DNA from: Gammaproteobacteria bacterium
Lineage (GTDB): Bacteria > Pseudomonadota > Gammaproteobacteria > Granulosicoccales > Granulosicoccaceae
Reading direction: 5' to 3'
Assembly: GCA_002746645.1 (NCBI GenBank)
Contig: PDPU01000008.1
Span: forward strand, 1 to 45,866
Length of the DNA: 45,866 nt
The notes under the pieces are model-generated. The model was not told the DNA's origin. It saw only the letters and a program-made list of their open reading frames with translations, and did no database searches. The position numbers and the translations under genes were made by a program. Positions 7,267 to 16,219 of the stretch are shown here, piece by piece. How positions within the stretch are numbered: the first letter of the stretch is position 1; the number at the start of each line of letters is the position of its first letter.

Positions 7267-8360
7267 AGGCCATGCCCGCGACGCATGATCAGGTTGTCGG
7301 CAAGAAGATCGTTGACGATCGGCTGGATCTCCTCCACGCGCACCTCACGTCCGATACGCCTGCCGAAGTCCGCCACGACCCTGGCTGAAAAGAGCCCGCC
7401 TGTCGCTTCATCGCTCATCGCGATGCGATCGAAGATCGCCTCGGCGAGTGTTCCGCGTTCAGCGACCCTGGCCAGTTCGACATTCGCCGCATTCGCTCTG
7501 AGCGTTGCCGCAATGACCGGGAAATGCTCGTCGGGATCGGCGTCTTCGGGCAACTGGCGCTGCAGGAGGCGCAGCGCCTTGAGAAACTCCTCCGGTCGGT
7601 GTCCGAGGGTCTCGAAGGCCTGCACGGCAACGGCGTCGCTCGGCAAACGCGTCTCGCCGGAATCCGCGAGACGTTCGAGAACGTGTCGTACATAGACGTC
7701 GTCGAGCAGGGGAAAGGGGATGGAAGTGGCTCCCGCAAACGCCTGATGGCGCCGCGTACTGAGTTCATTCACGAGCGCACGATGTGATCCGGTACCGATG
7801 AACAGAAAGTGACCCGGCGTATCCGGCCGATGATTGACCGCGTCACGGGCAGCCTTGAGCGCGAGCATCAACCGCTCGCCCCCTGCCGATGCCAGGGCCT
7901 GCTGAACCTCATCCACGATCAGCACCACATCGGTTCGCGCCTGATCGACCAGGGCGATCATCGCTTCGGCCAGAGTCGGACCACCTTCCTCGCCCACGCG
8001 ATCGAGCTTGAAACCGAATGACAGGCCGGCGACATCGAGTTCGAGACCCTGCATACCGGCCAGTCGCTTGAGCAGTCTGGACCCCGCCGACGAGGCTTCA
8101 TGCAGACAGCGCCGGATGGCGGTGAGAACGAGCGTCGCCGGATCGGCACGCGTGTCACTCCAGAGATCGACGTAGATGACGACAGCCCCGGTCATCTCCA
8201 GCGCAGGAACAAGGTCATTCAGCACGAACGTGGTCTTGCCCGTGCGCCGCATGCCCGACAGGAACAACCCGGAGCGCAAGCCCTCATCGAGCACACTCGG
8301 GCGGGTCAGTCTCTCGGCCATGTCCCTGGCGAGGTCGGGACGGCGGAAGACGGTGGCCAT
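7197..8360 (-). CDS. AAA+/STAND-like P-loop ATPase with C-terminal winged helix
   Basis: 387 residues. Walker A is SGMRRTGKTTF near residue 40, Walker B is VVLIVDEVQQ near 150, and FLFIGTGSHRALV fits sensor 1. The C-terminal 80 residues, ending HGLYSVTDPFVQEAWREHV, look like the winged helix found after this ATPase domain in archaeal-type ATPases. Substrate and partner are unknown; such proteins are often encoded alone and may act in stress or mobile-element control. ATG 8360 is chosen because a promoter lies directly upstream; the frame extends 44 codons further through that promoter. The ribosome-binding site is weak. Confidence 0.7.
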   Translation of the reverse strand: MATVFRRPDLARDMAERLTRPSVLDEGLRSGLFLSGMRRTGKTTFVLNDLVPALEMTGAVVIYVDLWSDTRADPATLVLTAIRRCLHEASSAGSRLLKRLAGMQGLELDVAGLSFGFKLDRVGEEGGPTLAEAMIALVDQARTDVVLIVDEVQQALASAGGERLMLALKAARDAVNHRPDTPGHFLFIGTGSHRALVNELSTRRHQAFAGATSIPFPLLDDVYVRHVLERLADSGETRLPSDAVAVQAFETLGHRPEEFLKALRLLQRQLPEDADPDEHFPVIAATLRANAANVELARVAERGTLAEAIFDRIAMSDEATGGLFSARVVADFGRRIGREVRVEEIQPIVNDLLADNLIMRRGHGLYSVTDPFVQEAWREHVALIGQI

Positions 8361-8371
8361 GATTGTTTCGT

Positions 8372-8416
8372 TTATGGATACGAGATAATTATAGCCGATC
8401 CATAATTCTGACAAAA
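8372..8416 (-). promoter_or_regulatory. Promoter with symmetric operator for the ATPase gene
   Basis: On the minus strand a perfect TATAAT (8393-8388) has TTTTGT (8416-8411) 17 bases upstream, with TTGTCA as an overlapping alternative at 15. The -10 box sits inside a perfect dyad: TTATGGAT (8372-8379), six bases, TAATTA (8386-8391), six bases, ATCCATAA (8398-8405), all sharing one centre. Transcription would start about 20 bases before the ATG. A dyad over the -10 is the usual place for a repressor, possibly the ATPase itself. Confidence 0.65.
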
Positions 8417-8504
8417 ACGGCTTTCGGGGCCTGGCAAGAAGGCTTTCGAGGCATGACAAGGAAGCAGGTGCCAGCCCCGGCTCCCGAGGCACGAAACCGA
8501 CGAT

Positions 8505-8930
8505 TCAGGCGGGAATCACGGGTGGTTGCAGGTCGATCGACGCACAGAAGGCCGCAACATCGAAGTTCGGGCAGGTCTTGTCGGTGTCGGCGAAGTCACG
8601 ATGTCCGCAGATGCAGGCTTCGGGGTAACGCTGCTGCCATTCACGCAGGGTGTCGGCGAGCGTGACGAACTGGGCTTCGGTGAAGAAATGCCGCCCGATC
8701 AGGCAGACGCCGAGACTGTTGCCGTTCTGACCGTAGACGTGCGCGCCGACCCAGAACTCCGGGCGTCCCATCTCGAGGGTGCCGTCACGCCGAATCACCC
8801 GGTGATAGCCGATGCCGTCCCAGCCGAAGCCGAGGTGCATGGCATGGATTTCACGCGCGCCGATGTCGAACTGATCGGGCGTGTCCGAGCAATGCACCAC
8901 GAGGTGCGTGACGGCGTCAGCGTGCAACAT
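8505..8930 (-). CDS. T7-lysozyme-like N-acetylmuramoyl-L-alanine amidase
   Basis: 141 residues, an Amidase_2/PGRP domain close in layout to phage T7 lysozyme. Visible residues match the zinc site and catalytic pair: His13 (VVHCSDT), Tyr42 (GIGYHRVIRRDG), His110 (CGHRDF), Lys118 and Cys120 (DKTCPNFD), with NSLGVCLIG in between. It should cleave the MurNAc-L-Ala bond of peptidoglycan. No signal peptide or membrane segment is seen, so a route to the periplasm (lysis, holin or leakage) would be needed. It begins 45 bases after the SWIM-protein stop in the same direction, so it may be the last gene of the MoxR-vWA operon. A GAGG lies 12 bases before the ATG. Confidence 0.85.
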   Translation of the reverse strand: MLHADAVTHLVVHCSDTPDQFDIGAREIHAMHLGFGWDGIGYHRVIRRDGTLEMGRPEFWVGAHVYGQNGNSLGVCLIGRHFFTEAQFVTLADTLREWQQRYPEACICGHRDFADTDKTCPNFDVAAFCASIDLQPPVIPA

Positions 8931-8975
8931 GACGAGACGTTTCCTCTATCCGCGGCCAGAGCAGATCATCATGCC

Positions 8976-11051
8976 TCAGGCCAGCCAGTCCCGCCACGAC
9001 AGCATCATGTATTCCCGCTCGAAGGTGTGCCGATAGATACTGGACATGAGCATCGCCCTGCACAGCGGAGCGGAGGACGACGAAGCCTCCTGCCCCTCCC
9101 GCGTACTGCCACTTCCCCCACTACCACTACCGCTGCCGCAGGCGATGATGAAATGACGCAGCAGGCGTATGGCATTGACGTACCCACCTTGCCGCAGCTC
9201 ATGCTCGAGGCGTCGCGATGCACGCGACGTGATTGCCGGCACCGACTCCCGACCACCGAGCAGGAGTGCCAGTGTCAGTCGATGCAGGGCCACCAGGGGT
9301 GGATGCTGATTTTCCGTGGTTGCCGTTGAATCGCACTCGCCTTGCGGGTGCAGCACGTCTGCCAGTCGCGGATCCGGTACGTGGTCAGCAAGGATGTCAT
9401 GTGGTTTCAATCGGTCCAGACCAAGCTGCCAGCTTTTCCTGCCGAAATCCATCACTATCGCAGCCGCGGTTTCGCCCACATCACCGACATCACCGACATC
9501 ACCGACGTCAGCGGCATCAACGGCATCGGCAGCATTGCCGGTTTCGCAGAGCCTCAACGACAGGGCTTCCATCTCGCCAGCCTTGCCGAGCCGAAGCCGG
9601 CAGAGGAACCATGCTTCGAGGCCGGGGTATCTGGCCAGCAGGGTGAAATTGGAGCGATAGCAGCTGGCATCGTTGTCCATGGGCATGGTCAGTTTCAGCA
9701 GACCGTTGCCGTCCTCGGGAACGACCAGCAAGGCAGCATCGCAACTGCCACTGATCGTCGCCCTGAAATGAACAAGGTGTTGCCGGGGCCAGGTGTCTTC
9801 GGCATCGCGGCTCGCGGCGTAACACTGCTCGATCTGCTCGGGCAGGGGTTTCTCGAAACGGGCAAGCCACGCGTCGCTGCCGGGAAAACCGCTGCCACCC
9901 GCACCACCGGCATCTCCCGCACCACGCGTATCTCCCGCGCCACGCGCATCGCCTGCGCCGCCTGCATCACGATGCGTGCTCGGGCGGAGCGCCCAGCGCG
10001 TGCGGGCGCCCCGCCCCAGACGCCCATCGGCCGAAGCATTCATCCGCTGTACATCCAGCGTGCTTCGGCACAGTTCTCTCGCCGAGAAGACGACCTTGCC
10101 GAGCGGAATGCCGCCCCGGTAGGCGCTCTGTATGCGATCGGCTTCGCCCGGACGCACATCCGTGATCTGATAGAACTCACCGTCATTGCCGAGGAGCCAG
10201 ACGACGACACCGGCGTGGCCGCTGCGGGTCAGCAGAGGCTCGGCAAAGAGGCCCTGCAGGCGCGTGACGGCGACAGGCCGGTAGACGCGACGGGCCGTGC
10301 CGATGACGGATAACGGTACGCGCCGTCGTTGCATCAGTTGCTCGACGATGCTGATTGCATCGATCAGATCGGTTTCGATGTCACCCGCATCGGCGGTATC
10401 CGAGGCCGAGCGCAGACGGTCGATCGCTTCGACCAGTGCGATCATTCGCGCCGACAATCGATACAGCCCTTCGCTGCGTGCGGCATGTGACGCGCGCAAC
10501 AGGGCAGCCTGCACCACCACCCCGCAATTCCTCGCCCCTCCCTGCAACAGGGCTTCGAGTGCATCACGGGCACGTTCGGCTGCCTTGAACTGCGAGGGGC
10601 TCACGCTTGCATCGACCGCCGCTTCGACGTCGCCGGCGCCTTCACCGACCGTTTCCGGCACATCAGCGCCGGCAGGATCCCTTTCCCGTGACGTCTCCGC
10701 GGATGCCCGGGAAGTCTTCTCTGAAGCTTCGGAAGTCTCTTCAGATGTCCCGGAGGCCTCTGCCAACGGCAGGAGACTGGCGCAGGCCAGCAGATGCAGA
10801 CACCGCGGACTCAGGAGGCAGGAACAGCTGATGCCCTCGAGACTGTCCAGCACCGGGGTTCTGTCGGCGCTGCTGATGCTTACGGTCTGTTCGCCAGTAT
10901 CGATGCGTATGACATCGCCCCGCAGTTGCCAGTCCCAGTCCCTTGCGATCTCGGGTGCCTGATCACAGCGTTTGCGCACCCGCCCTGGAGCGGATTCAAT
11001 GAGGCTTGCACGAAACTCGGCCGTGATGGCAGGCAGGGGCAAGGTATCCAT
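8976..11051 (-). CDS. SWIM zinc-finger protein of the MoxR-vWA system
   Basis: 691 residues. Residues 76-86 (CSCLLSPRCLH) form the CxCx5CxH zinc motif of a SWIM finger, a DNA- or protein-binding domain. The remaining sequence has no family I recognise but is conserved in context: SWIM proteins regularly accompany MoxR, DUF5682 and vWA genes. Several low-complexity linkers are present: a Ser/Glu/Thr stretch after the finger, a Gly-Ala-Asp-Arg stretch (18-base units, about 9904-9975), DVGDVGDVG (9-base units, 9479-9505) and a Gly-Ser stretch near the C-terminus. ATG 11051 is 2 bases after the upstream stop, so translation is probably coupled. The likely role is recognition or scaffolding in the complex. 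Confidence 0.7.
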   Translation of the reverse strand: MDTLPLPAITAEFRASLIESAPGRVRKRCDQAPEIARDWDWQLRGDVIRIDTGEQTVSISSADRTPVLDSLEGISCSCLLSPRCLHLLACASLLPLAEASGTSEETSEASEKTSRASAETSRERDPAGADVPETVGEGAGDVEAAVDASVSPSQFKAAERARDALEALLQGGARNCGVVVQAALLRASHAARSEGLYRLSARMIALVEAIDRLRSASDTADAGDIETDLIDAISIVEQLMQRRRVPLSVIGTARRVYRPVAVTRLQGLFAEPLLTRSGHAGVVVWLLGNDGEFYQITDVRPGEADRIQSAYRGGIPLGKVVFSARELCRSTLDVQRMNASADGRLGRGARTRWALRPSTHRDAGGAGDARGAGDTRGAGDAGGAGGSGFPGSDAWLARFEKPLPEQIEQCYAASRDAEDTWPRQHLVHFRATISGSCDAALLVVPEDGNGLLKLTMPMDNDASCYRSNFTLLARYPGLEAWFLCRLRLGKAGEMEALSLRLCETGNAADAVDAADVGDVGDVGDVGETAAAIVMDFGRKSWQLGLDRLKPHDILADHVPDPRLADVLHPQGECDSTATTENQHPPLVALHRLTLALLLGGRESVPAITSRASRRLEHELRQGGYVNAIRLLRHFIIACGSGSGSGGSGSTREGQEASSSSAPLCRAMLMSSIYRHTFEREYMMLSWRDWLA

Positions 11052-11053
11052 GC

Positions 11054-14000
11054 TCAGCGTCCCCGGATCTGATCGCCGATCCACCGGGCAAGATGCTCGG
11101 GGCCGACTGCAGCCACCGACATGCCTGCCGACGCTGCCATCGCCGCCATCCCCTGGTGGTAACGTGCCTGACCGTCGTCATCGAGTGAAGCCAGCCCGAG
11201 GCAGCGGACGCCGGCATCGACAAGCGCGCGGATTTCGGCCAGCATCTCGGGAATCGAAACACCTTCCTCGAAGTCCGACACCAGGATCACGAGCGAACGA
11301 CCGGGCACCTTGATGCCCTGTCTGGCACCGCGGAGCCCGAGCGCAATGTGAGTGCCACCCCCCACCTGCACATCCAGCAGCAGACCCAGCGGATCATCGA
11401 CCTGATCGCTGAAGTCGATCAACTCGGTACTGAACGCGAGGAAACGTACCGTGATTGCCGGCAGCCCATCGAGTATGGCAGCCACCAACGCACTATAGAC
11501 CACCGATGCCGACATCGAGCCGGACACATCAACGACAAAGGTCAGATGCCAGTCCATCTGCCGCCGCGCGGGGGACTGAAAGCTCAGCCGTTCGGCGACG
11601 ATGGCGCGGCTGCCGTCATCGCGATGGTAGACCCTGGCAAGGTTCTCGCGGATCGTGCGATCGAGATTCAGACGATGGTGCCGGCGGCGACTCGGTCGCG
11701 GCGTGGACAAGCCCGTGAGTGCCGGCCGCAGGCGCTCGGCCAGGCGCCGCGCGAGTTCCTCGGTGATCCTTCGGGCAAGCACTCTGAGCCGTTCGAGTCT
11801 GGCTTCGGAACTGACGCCTGCCAGCGAAATTACCTGACGCAGGAGATCCACCGACGGCGTGACCGTGTCGGGGTCCAGAAAATCGATCGCTGCCGGATTT
11901 CCCGCTGCCGCGGCCACCCCGTACACGTCTTCGCAGACGTCACTGCCGAACAGGCTCTCGAGTTCGTCCGACCACGCCGGTGACCAGGGCGCCGGTGCTT
12001 CACGACCGCCACGGCGTGACCGCGCCAGGTCACCACGACTGCCCTCACCGACCCTGGCCCGACCGAACAGCTGGTCGAGACTTGATGCTGCATGCGCGGC
12101 ACGGGTGTGCCCCGGTTCGGTCACACCCAGAATCAGGCGCCATCGATCGGCGGTGGAGATGTCTCCGCAGGACAGGCGCTCACCGAGTGATTCAGCGCGC
12201 GTGCCGGCGTCATCGTCAACCTCTTCGAGCATGCCGGTGCCGGCGTCATCGTCAACCGCTTCGAGCATGCCGGTGTCGGCGTCATCCCCTGCAGGAATAC
12301 CGTCGATTGCGCTCGAATCGGGAAAGAATCTGGTCAGCGCCTGTCCCGCGGCAATGTCCGCCGCTCGCTGACGCACGCTGTCACCGATGTCGAGCGAGTC
12401 CACTGACCCGGAACTCGCAAACGGTTGCGGCCTCGACAGGTGCGTCGGCGTCGAGTCGTCCAGTTCCGCCAGCCGGACATCCAGCAGTCGCTGCCTGTCG
12501 GCAACGGAAAACGGACTGAATGCCTGCCGGAGGGCGGGAGCGCGTTGCAGAAAGGCATCATCGTCGAGGGCAATCATGGCCTGTTCGAAGCCGTCAAGCC
12601 ACTCCGGTGCGCTCTGCATGGCGGACAACAGGATCGTGGCGAGACCACTCACGGATTGCCGCAGCCGCTCCCGGCTTTCACGATCATTGGCGTTGATCAA
12701 CCAGCCTGCCGACAGCGAGCCGATGTCATCGGCCGATCGGTGTCCGAGCAAGGCAAGGACGCCTGCACTGGCACCACGCATGAGTGCGCTGCCATGGTGC
12801 AGTGTGTGCCTGGCCCATCCGAGCAGCCGATCTTCCGCAGGGTGCGCCGCTTCATGGTCCGGGGACCGGTCCTCGCAACCCGTGGATTCACCGGCCGCCC
12901 GGAACAGGCGGAAAAGATCGCCGATGAACCACTGCACGAGATCACCGAGCATCAGCACATCGGCAAGCTCCTTGCTGCCGCCGAGGCCTGCGAGGCGATC
13001 GCCGCAGGCATCGAGCAGACTGTCGACGGACGTGCCGGGAGTAACCTCGCTCATCAGGTTGACGATGGGCGGAAAGGTCTCGTCCGGATCGAGGGGCAGA
13101 CCGGGAAAGTGCGATGCCGACAATCTGACCAGCAGGCTCATGGCGGCAATCAGCTCACCGAGATCGGCCGAGACGAGAAAGCCCTGATCGATCTGCCCGA
13201 GCAGGCGCGACGCAAGATTCGGGAGACCGCATTCGCATGCTGCCTGCAGTTGCGACAGTGCCTCGGCCGCCTGAGTCTGCGTGCCCGCATAGCGGCTCTT
13301 TCTCGTTCCGTAGCCGATGATCGCTTCGGTCACCTGCTGCAACGTCACGCCATGGCGAGAGGCGTTCTCGATCGCTGCCGGTGTTGCCTGCTGCCATTCC
13401 ACCTGCCAGCGCTCGACGAGGTTTTCACGATGCCCGATGCTGCCACCATCGATGCGTTTGGCATAGGGAATGCCCGCTCTGCTCAGACGACGGAACACCA
13501 CGGCACGAGCCCGATCACGCGGCTTGCGCAGCACATCGAGCCTGAGTTCCCGGGCCGTGTTCTCCCCGATGGGCAACCTGTCGCCCTTGCCGGTGGGCAG
13601 CTTCAAGCGCGAGAGATCTTCCTCGATCGATACGGCAAGACCACATCTCGGCACCTCGGGACTGACCTTGCCCCGGCGATCACCGACGAGCACCCTGGCG
13701 GAAGCGAGCGACACCGCACGACCGCGCCCCAGCAAGTCACCCTGCACGAGACAGCTTTCCATGGCCTGAATCAGTTCTCCCCGGCCGGGACTCGACAGAC
13801 CACGGAGGCTCGCGAGGTCCTTCATCATCCTGACCATCTCGATGGCATCGGGGGTGCCGGCCACCTGCCGGTCGCGACGCATCTCCCGACAGACCTCGGT
13901 CGCGAACTCGACCACCACCTGATCCCGCTGCACGGCCGCGGTCACCTCGAACATGCGTTGATGCCACATCGGATCGAGCACACCGGCCGGATAGCCACTG

Positions 14001-14932
14001 CGTGAATCCAGTTGTTCGAAGGTGTAGGGAACCAGCGAGACACCGGCGTCGTGTTCGGGCCTGCCCAGCAGGTCGAGCAGTTGCCGGTCGCTCTCCGTCC
14101 TGGCTTCGATCTCGTCCGAGTGCAGCGCTGCCGTGTGGAAGGCACCGACCACGGCGGCAATGCGCGCCGAATCCCCGAGCTGTGCCCGGACCCGGCGACA
14201 GGTCTCGCGCATGTGTGCCTCGCGCAGCCGCTCTCGCACGGGCACCGATTCGTTCGCGGACACATTCGACAACCGCATGGCCCAGCCCAGCGTCAGTGCG
14301 GCGCGACGCAGCTGCTCCGCATCGGCATCGACAGCCGGTGATTCGATCAGCCTCTGCCAGAGGTCGGCCGTGTCACTTGCACCCGTGTCCTGCATCCATC
14401 GTTCAAACCACGACAGGCCGGTCGGTATCGTCTCTTCAGGACGTGCGGGCAACTCGCTCCCTTGCGTCTCCGCTTGTGCCGCGGCTGACCCGTCGCCCGG
14501 TGGATCCGGCAGCGGGTCGTGCAACGGGTCCGGCAGCGGATCCTGCAACTCGCCCGCGCTGTCGATCTGCTTCGATCGCAGAGACACCGGCAGATCGCAG
14601 GCGTGGACGGGTATCCCGTGTTCCGAAGCCCAGCGAATGGCCGCCAGTTCGGGCGAGAAGTCGGCCATCGGATAGAAGAACATGCCGCCTTCGTCGGTGA
14701 CGGCCGAGATGGCAACGGGGGCGATCGTTCGCGTATCACCGAGGTAGCGAAGCCAGTCGGAGAGATCGCTCGGCAATTCGATCAGCAACGCATCGGGGCG
14801 GAATTCGTCAAGCCAGCACGGCATCGCACGCGCGAGGGCCGCGGAGTGGTGACGCACCCCGATCAGCAGCGGCGCCTTGCAACGGTGCAGTCGCTCGATA
14901 CCTGCCAGCGGAGCTGCGAGCGGCTCGCTCAC
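11054..14932 (-). CDS. DUF5682-vWA fusion protein
   Basis: 1292 residues. The N-terminal region begins LLIGVRHHSAALARAMP and continues ALLIELPSDL, FSPELAAIRWASEHGIPVHA and VVGAFHTAAL, the DUF5682 pattern resembling the TraB/EreA/Tiki fold with GxxH and Glu motifs. The last 170 residues are a von Willebrand A domain with an intact metal site: DVSGSMS, GGGTHI and VSDFEEG. In related clusters DUF5682 and the vWA protein are usually separate genes; here one frame joins them. vWA proteins partner MoxR ATPases. The GTG at 14932 overlaps the moxR stop by 4 bases (GTGA); an upstream in-frame GTG at 14977 is the alternative. Acidic tandem repeats sit near residues 885-915 and a Asp-Pro-Leu repeat near 130-145. 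Confidence 0.8.
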   Translation of the reverse strand: MSEPLAAPLAGIERLHRCKAPLLIGVRHHSAALARAMPCWLDEFRPDALLIELPSDLSDWLRYLGDTRTIAPVAISAVTDEGGMFFYPMADFSPELAAIRWASEHGIPVHACDLPVSLRSKQIDSAGELQDPLPDPLHDPLPDPPGDGSAAAQAETQGSELPARPEETIPTGLSWFERWMQDTGASDTADLWQRLIESPAVDADAEQLRRAALTLGWAMRLSNVSANESVPVRERLREAHMRETCRRVRAQLGDSARIAAVVGAFHTAALHSDEIEARTESDRQLLDLLGRPEHDAGVSLVPYTFEQLDSRSGYPAGVLDPMWHQRMFEVTAAVQRDQVVVEFATEVCREMRRDRQVAGTPDAIEMVRMMKDLASLRGLSSPGRGELIQAMESCLVQGDLLGRGRAVSLASARVLVGDRRGKVSPEVPRCGLAVSIEEDLSRLKLPTGKGDRLPIGENTARELRLDVLRKPRDRARAVVFRRLSRAGIPYAKRIDGGSIGHRENLVERWQVEWQQATPAAIENASRHGVTLQQVTEAIIGYGTRKSRYAGTQTQAAEALSQLQAACECGLPNLASRLLGQIDQGFLVSADLGELIAAMSLLVRLSASHFPGLPLDPDETFPPIVNLMSEVTPGTSVDSLLDACGDRLAGLGGSKELADVLMLGDLVQWFIGDLFRLFRAAGESTGCEDRSPDHEAAHPAEDRLLGWARHTLHHGSALMRGASAGVLALLGHRSADDIGSLSAGWLINANDRESRERLRQSVSGLATILLSAMQSAPEWLDGFEQAMIALDDDAFLQRAPALRQAFSPFSVADRQRLLDVRLAELDDSTPTHLSRPQPFASSGSVDSLDIGDSVRQRAADIAAGQALTRFFPDSSAIDGIPAGDDADTGMLEAVDDDAGTGMLEEVDDDAGTRAESLGERLSCGDISTADRWRLILGVTEPGHTRAAHAASSLDQLFGRARVGEGSRGDLARSRRGGREAPAPWSPAWSDELESLFGSDVCEDVYGVAAAAGNPAAIDFLDPDTVTPSVDLLRQVISLAGVSSEARLERLRVLARRITEELARRLAERLRPALTGLSTPRPSRRRHHRLNLDRTIRENLARVYHRDDGSRAIVAERLSFQSPARRQMDWHLTFVVDVSGSMSASVVYSALVAAILDGLPAITVRFLAFSTELIDFSDQVDDPLGLLLDVQVGGGTHIALGLRGARQGIKVPGRSLVILVSDFEEGVSIPEMLAEIRALVDAGVRCLGLASLDDDGQARYHQGMAAMAASAGMSVAAVGPEHLARWIGDQIRGR
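12201..12288 (-). repeat. 36-bp coding tandem repeat in the DUF5682-vWA gene
   Basis: Two 36-base units (12201-12236 and 12237-12272) differ at one base and are followed by a partial third copy. They encode alternating GMLEAVDDDAGT-type acidic linkers, between the helical middle region and the vWA domain. Units are multiples of three, so copy-number change would lengthen or shorten the linker without breaking the frame. Confidence 0.85.
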
Positions 14933-16098
14933 ACCGGCGAATCCAGCACCGATCGCAGATCCGCGAGGCGCTGCCACACGTCCTGGCCATCGCGGGCACG
15001 TCGTGCCACGGGACCATCCCAGTAGTTCAGCAGGCGTTCGAGATCCTTTGCGTCGTCCTTGAGTGCAACACCGAGCAGGTGACCGGGAAGCCGGGAAACC
15101 GGATCGACATCCGTGGGAAAGAACAGTGCCTCACGCAACACTGCCGTCGTGACCGACACGGCTTCGGCCGTGCTCATGACGGTACTCGGGCGATTGATCT
15201 GCCAGCCTTCTTCGGTGACGCCGTTACGAAGATCGCGGAAGACCGTCACGAGGGTATCGACCAGAACCCGGTCGATGTCGTCCGTGACGAACTGACGCTC
15301 GAGCGCCGCTCGGGCACGCTCGGTTACCAGTGCACACTCGGCCGCCTTGTCGGCAATGGGGTTGATGGTCTCGAAATTGAAGCGGCGCTTCAGGGCCGCC
15401 GACATTTCCGACACACCGCGGTCGCGAAGGTTGGCGGTGGCAATCAGGTTGAAGCCCGGCGCCGCGAACACGCTCGACGCGTCTCCTTCGAGCTCCGGAA
15501 CCATCATCATCCGTTCACTCAGGAGGGAGATCAGTGCGTCCTGTACTTCCGGCAGACAGCGCGTCACCTCCTCGAAACGCACCACCCGCCCCTCGCGCAT
15601 CGCCTTCATGACCGGTGACGGCACCAGCGCTTCGGGCCTCGGGCCGCGATCGAGCAGCATGGCGTAGTTCCAGCCGTAGCGAATCTGGTCTTCGGTGGTG
15701 CCGGCGGTACCCTGGATGGTCAGCATGCTGCTGCCGCTGACGGCAACCGCCAGGAGTTCCCCGAGCATCGACTTCGCGGTGCCGGGTTCACCGACGAGCA
15801 TGAGCCCCCGCTCGCCGGCGAGCGTCACCACGCAACGCTGTACCTGATCGCGCGAGCCGACGAACTTGCGCGTGATCGGGATGGCCTTCGAGCGTGTTGC
15901 GCCGATCTTCTCGCCGTCGCTGCCGCAGACGAAAGTCACCACGGCTGCGGGTGACAGCAACCAGCCCGAGGGCTTCGGCTGCCTGTCGCTGGCTCGAAGG
16001 GCGTCGAGTTCGGCTGCAAAGCGTCGCTCGGCCGGCGGCAACTGCAAGGCTTCGAGACTCTCGCCGCTGTCAGGAGTACGGTTTTTCTGTCGGGCCAC
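14929..16098 (-). CDS. MoxR-family AAA+ ATPase
   Basis: 389 residues. The AAA+ core has Walker A GEPGTAKSM, Walker B VVRFEEVTR, and the MoxR pattern FNLIATANLRDRG (sensor 1) followed by LKRRFNFETI (arginine finger region). MoxR ATPases remodel or activate partners that carry vWA domains, and the next gene, overlapping by 4 bases, encodes one. About 90 residues precede the core. The GTG at 16098 has GGAAG 8 bases upstream. Between this start and the preceding gene lies an 11-copy tetranucleotide repeat; a second GTG with a good ribosome-binding site (16210) would be in frame with moxR only if the repeat lost one unit. Confidence 0.85.
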   Translation of the reverse strand: MARQKNRTPDSGESLEALQLPPAERRFAAELDALRASDRQPKPSGWLLSPAAVVTFVCGSDGEKIGATRSKAIPITRKFVGSRDQVQRCVVTLAGERGLMLVGEPGTAKSMLGELLAVAVSGSSMLTIQGTAGTTEDQIRYGWNYAMLLDRGPRPEALVPSPVMKAMREGRVVRFEEVTRCLPEVQDALISLLSERMMMVPELEGDASSVFAAPGFNLIATANLRDRGVSEMSAALKRRFNFETINPIADKAAECALVTERARAALERQFVTDDIDRVLVDTLVTVFRDLRNGVTEEGWQINRPSTVMSTAEAVSVTTAVLREALFFPTDVDPVSRLPGHLLGVALKDDAKDLERLLNYWDGPVARRARDGQDVWQRLADLRSVLDSPV

Positions 16099-16152
16099 TG
16101 TGCTGCTTCCTTCCGATGTGCTGCGTGCTTCCGGTGTCAGGCCTCGAAAGGA

Positions 16153-16196
<44 letters not shown>

Positions 16197-16219
16197 CCAG
16201 ACGATATCACCTTGCCGCC

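Noticed and set aside
12425..14005. 526-codon plus-strand frame
   Set aside because: Shadow of the DUF5682-vWA gene caused by high G+C.
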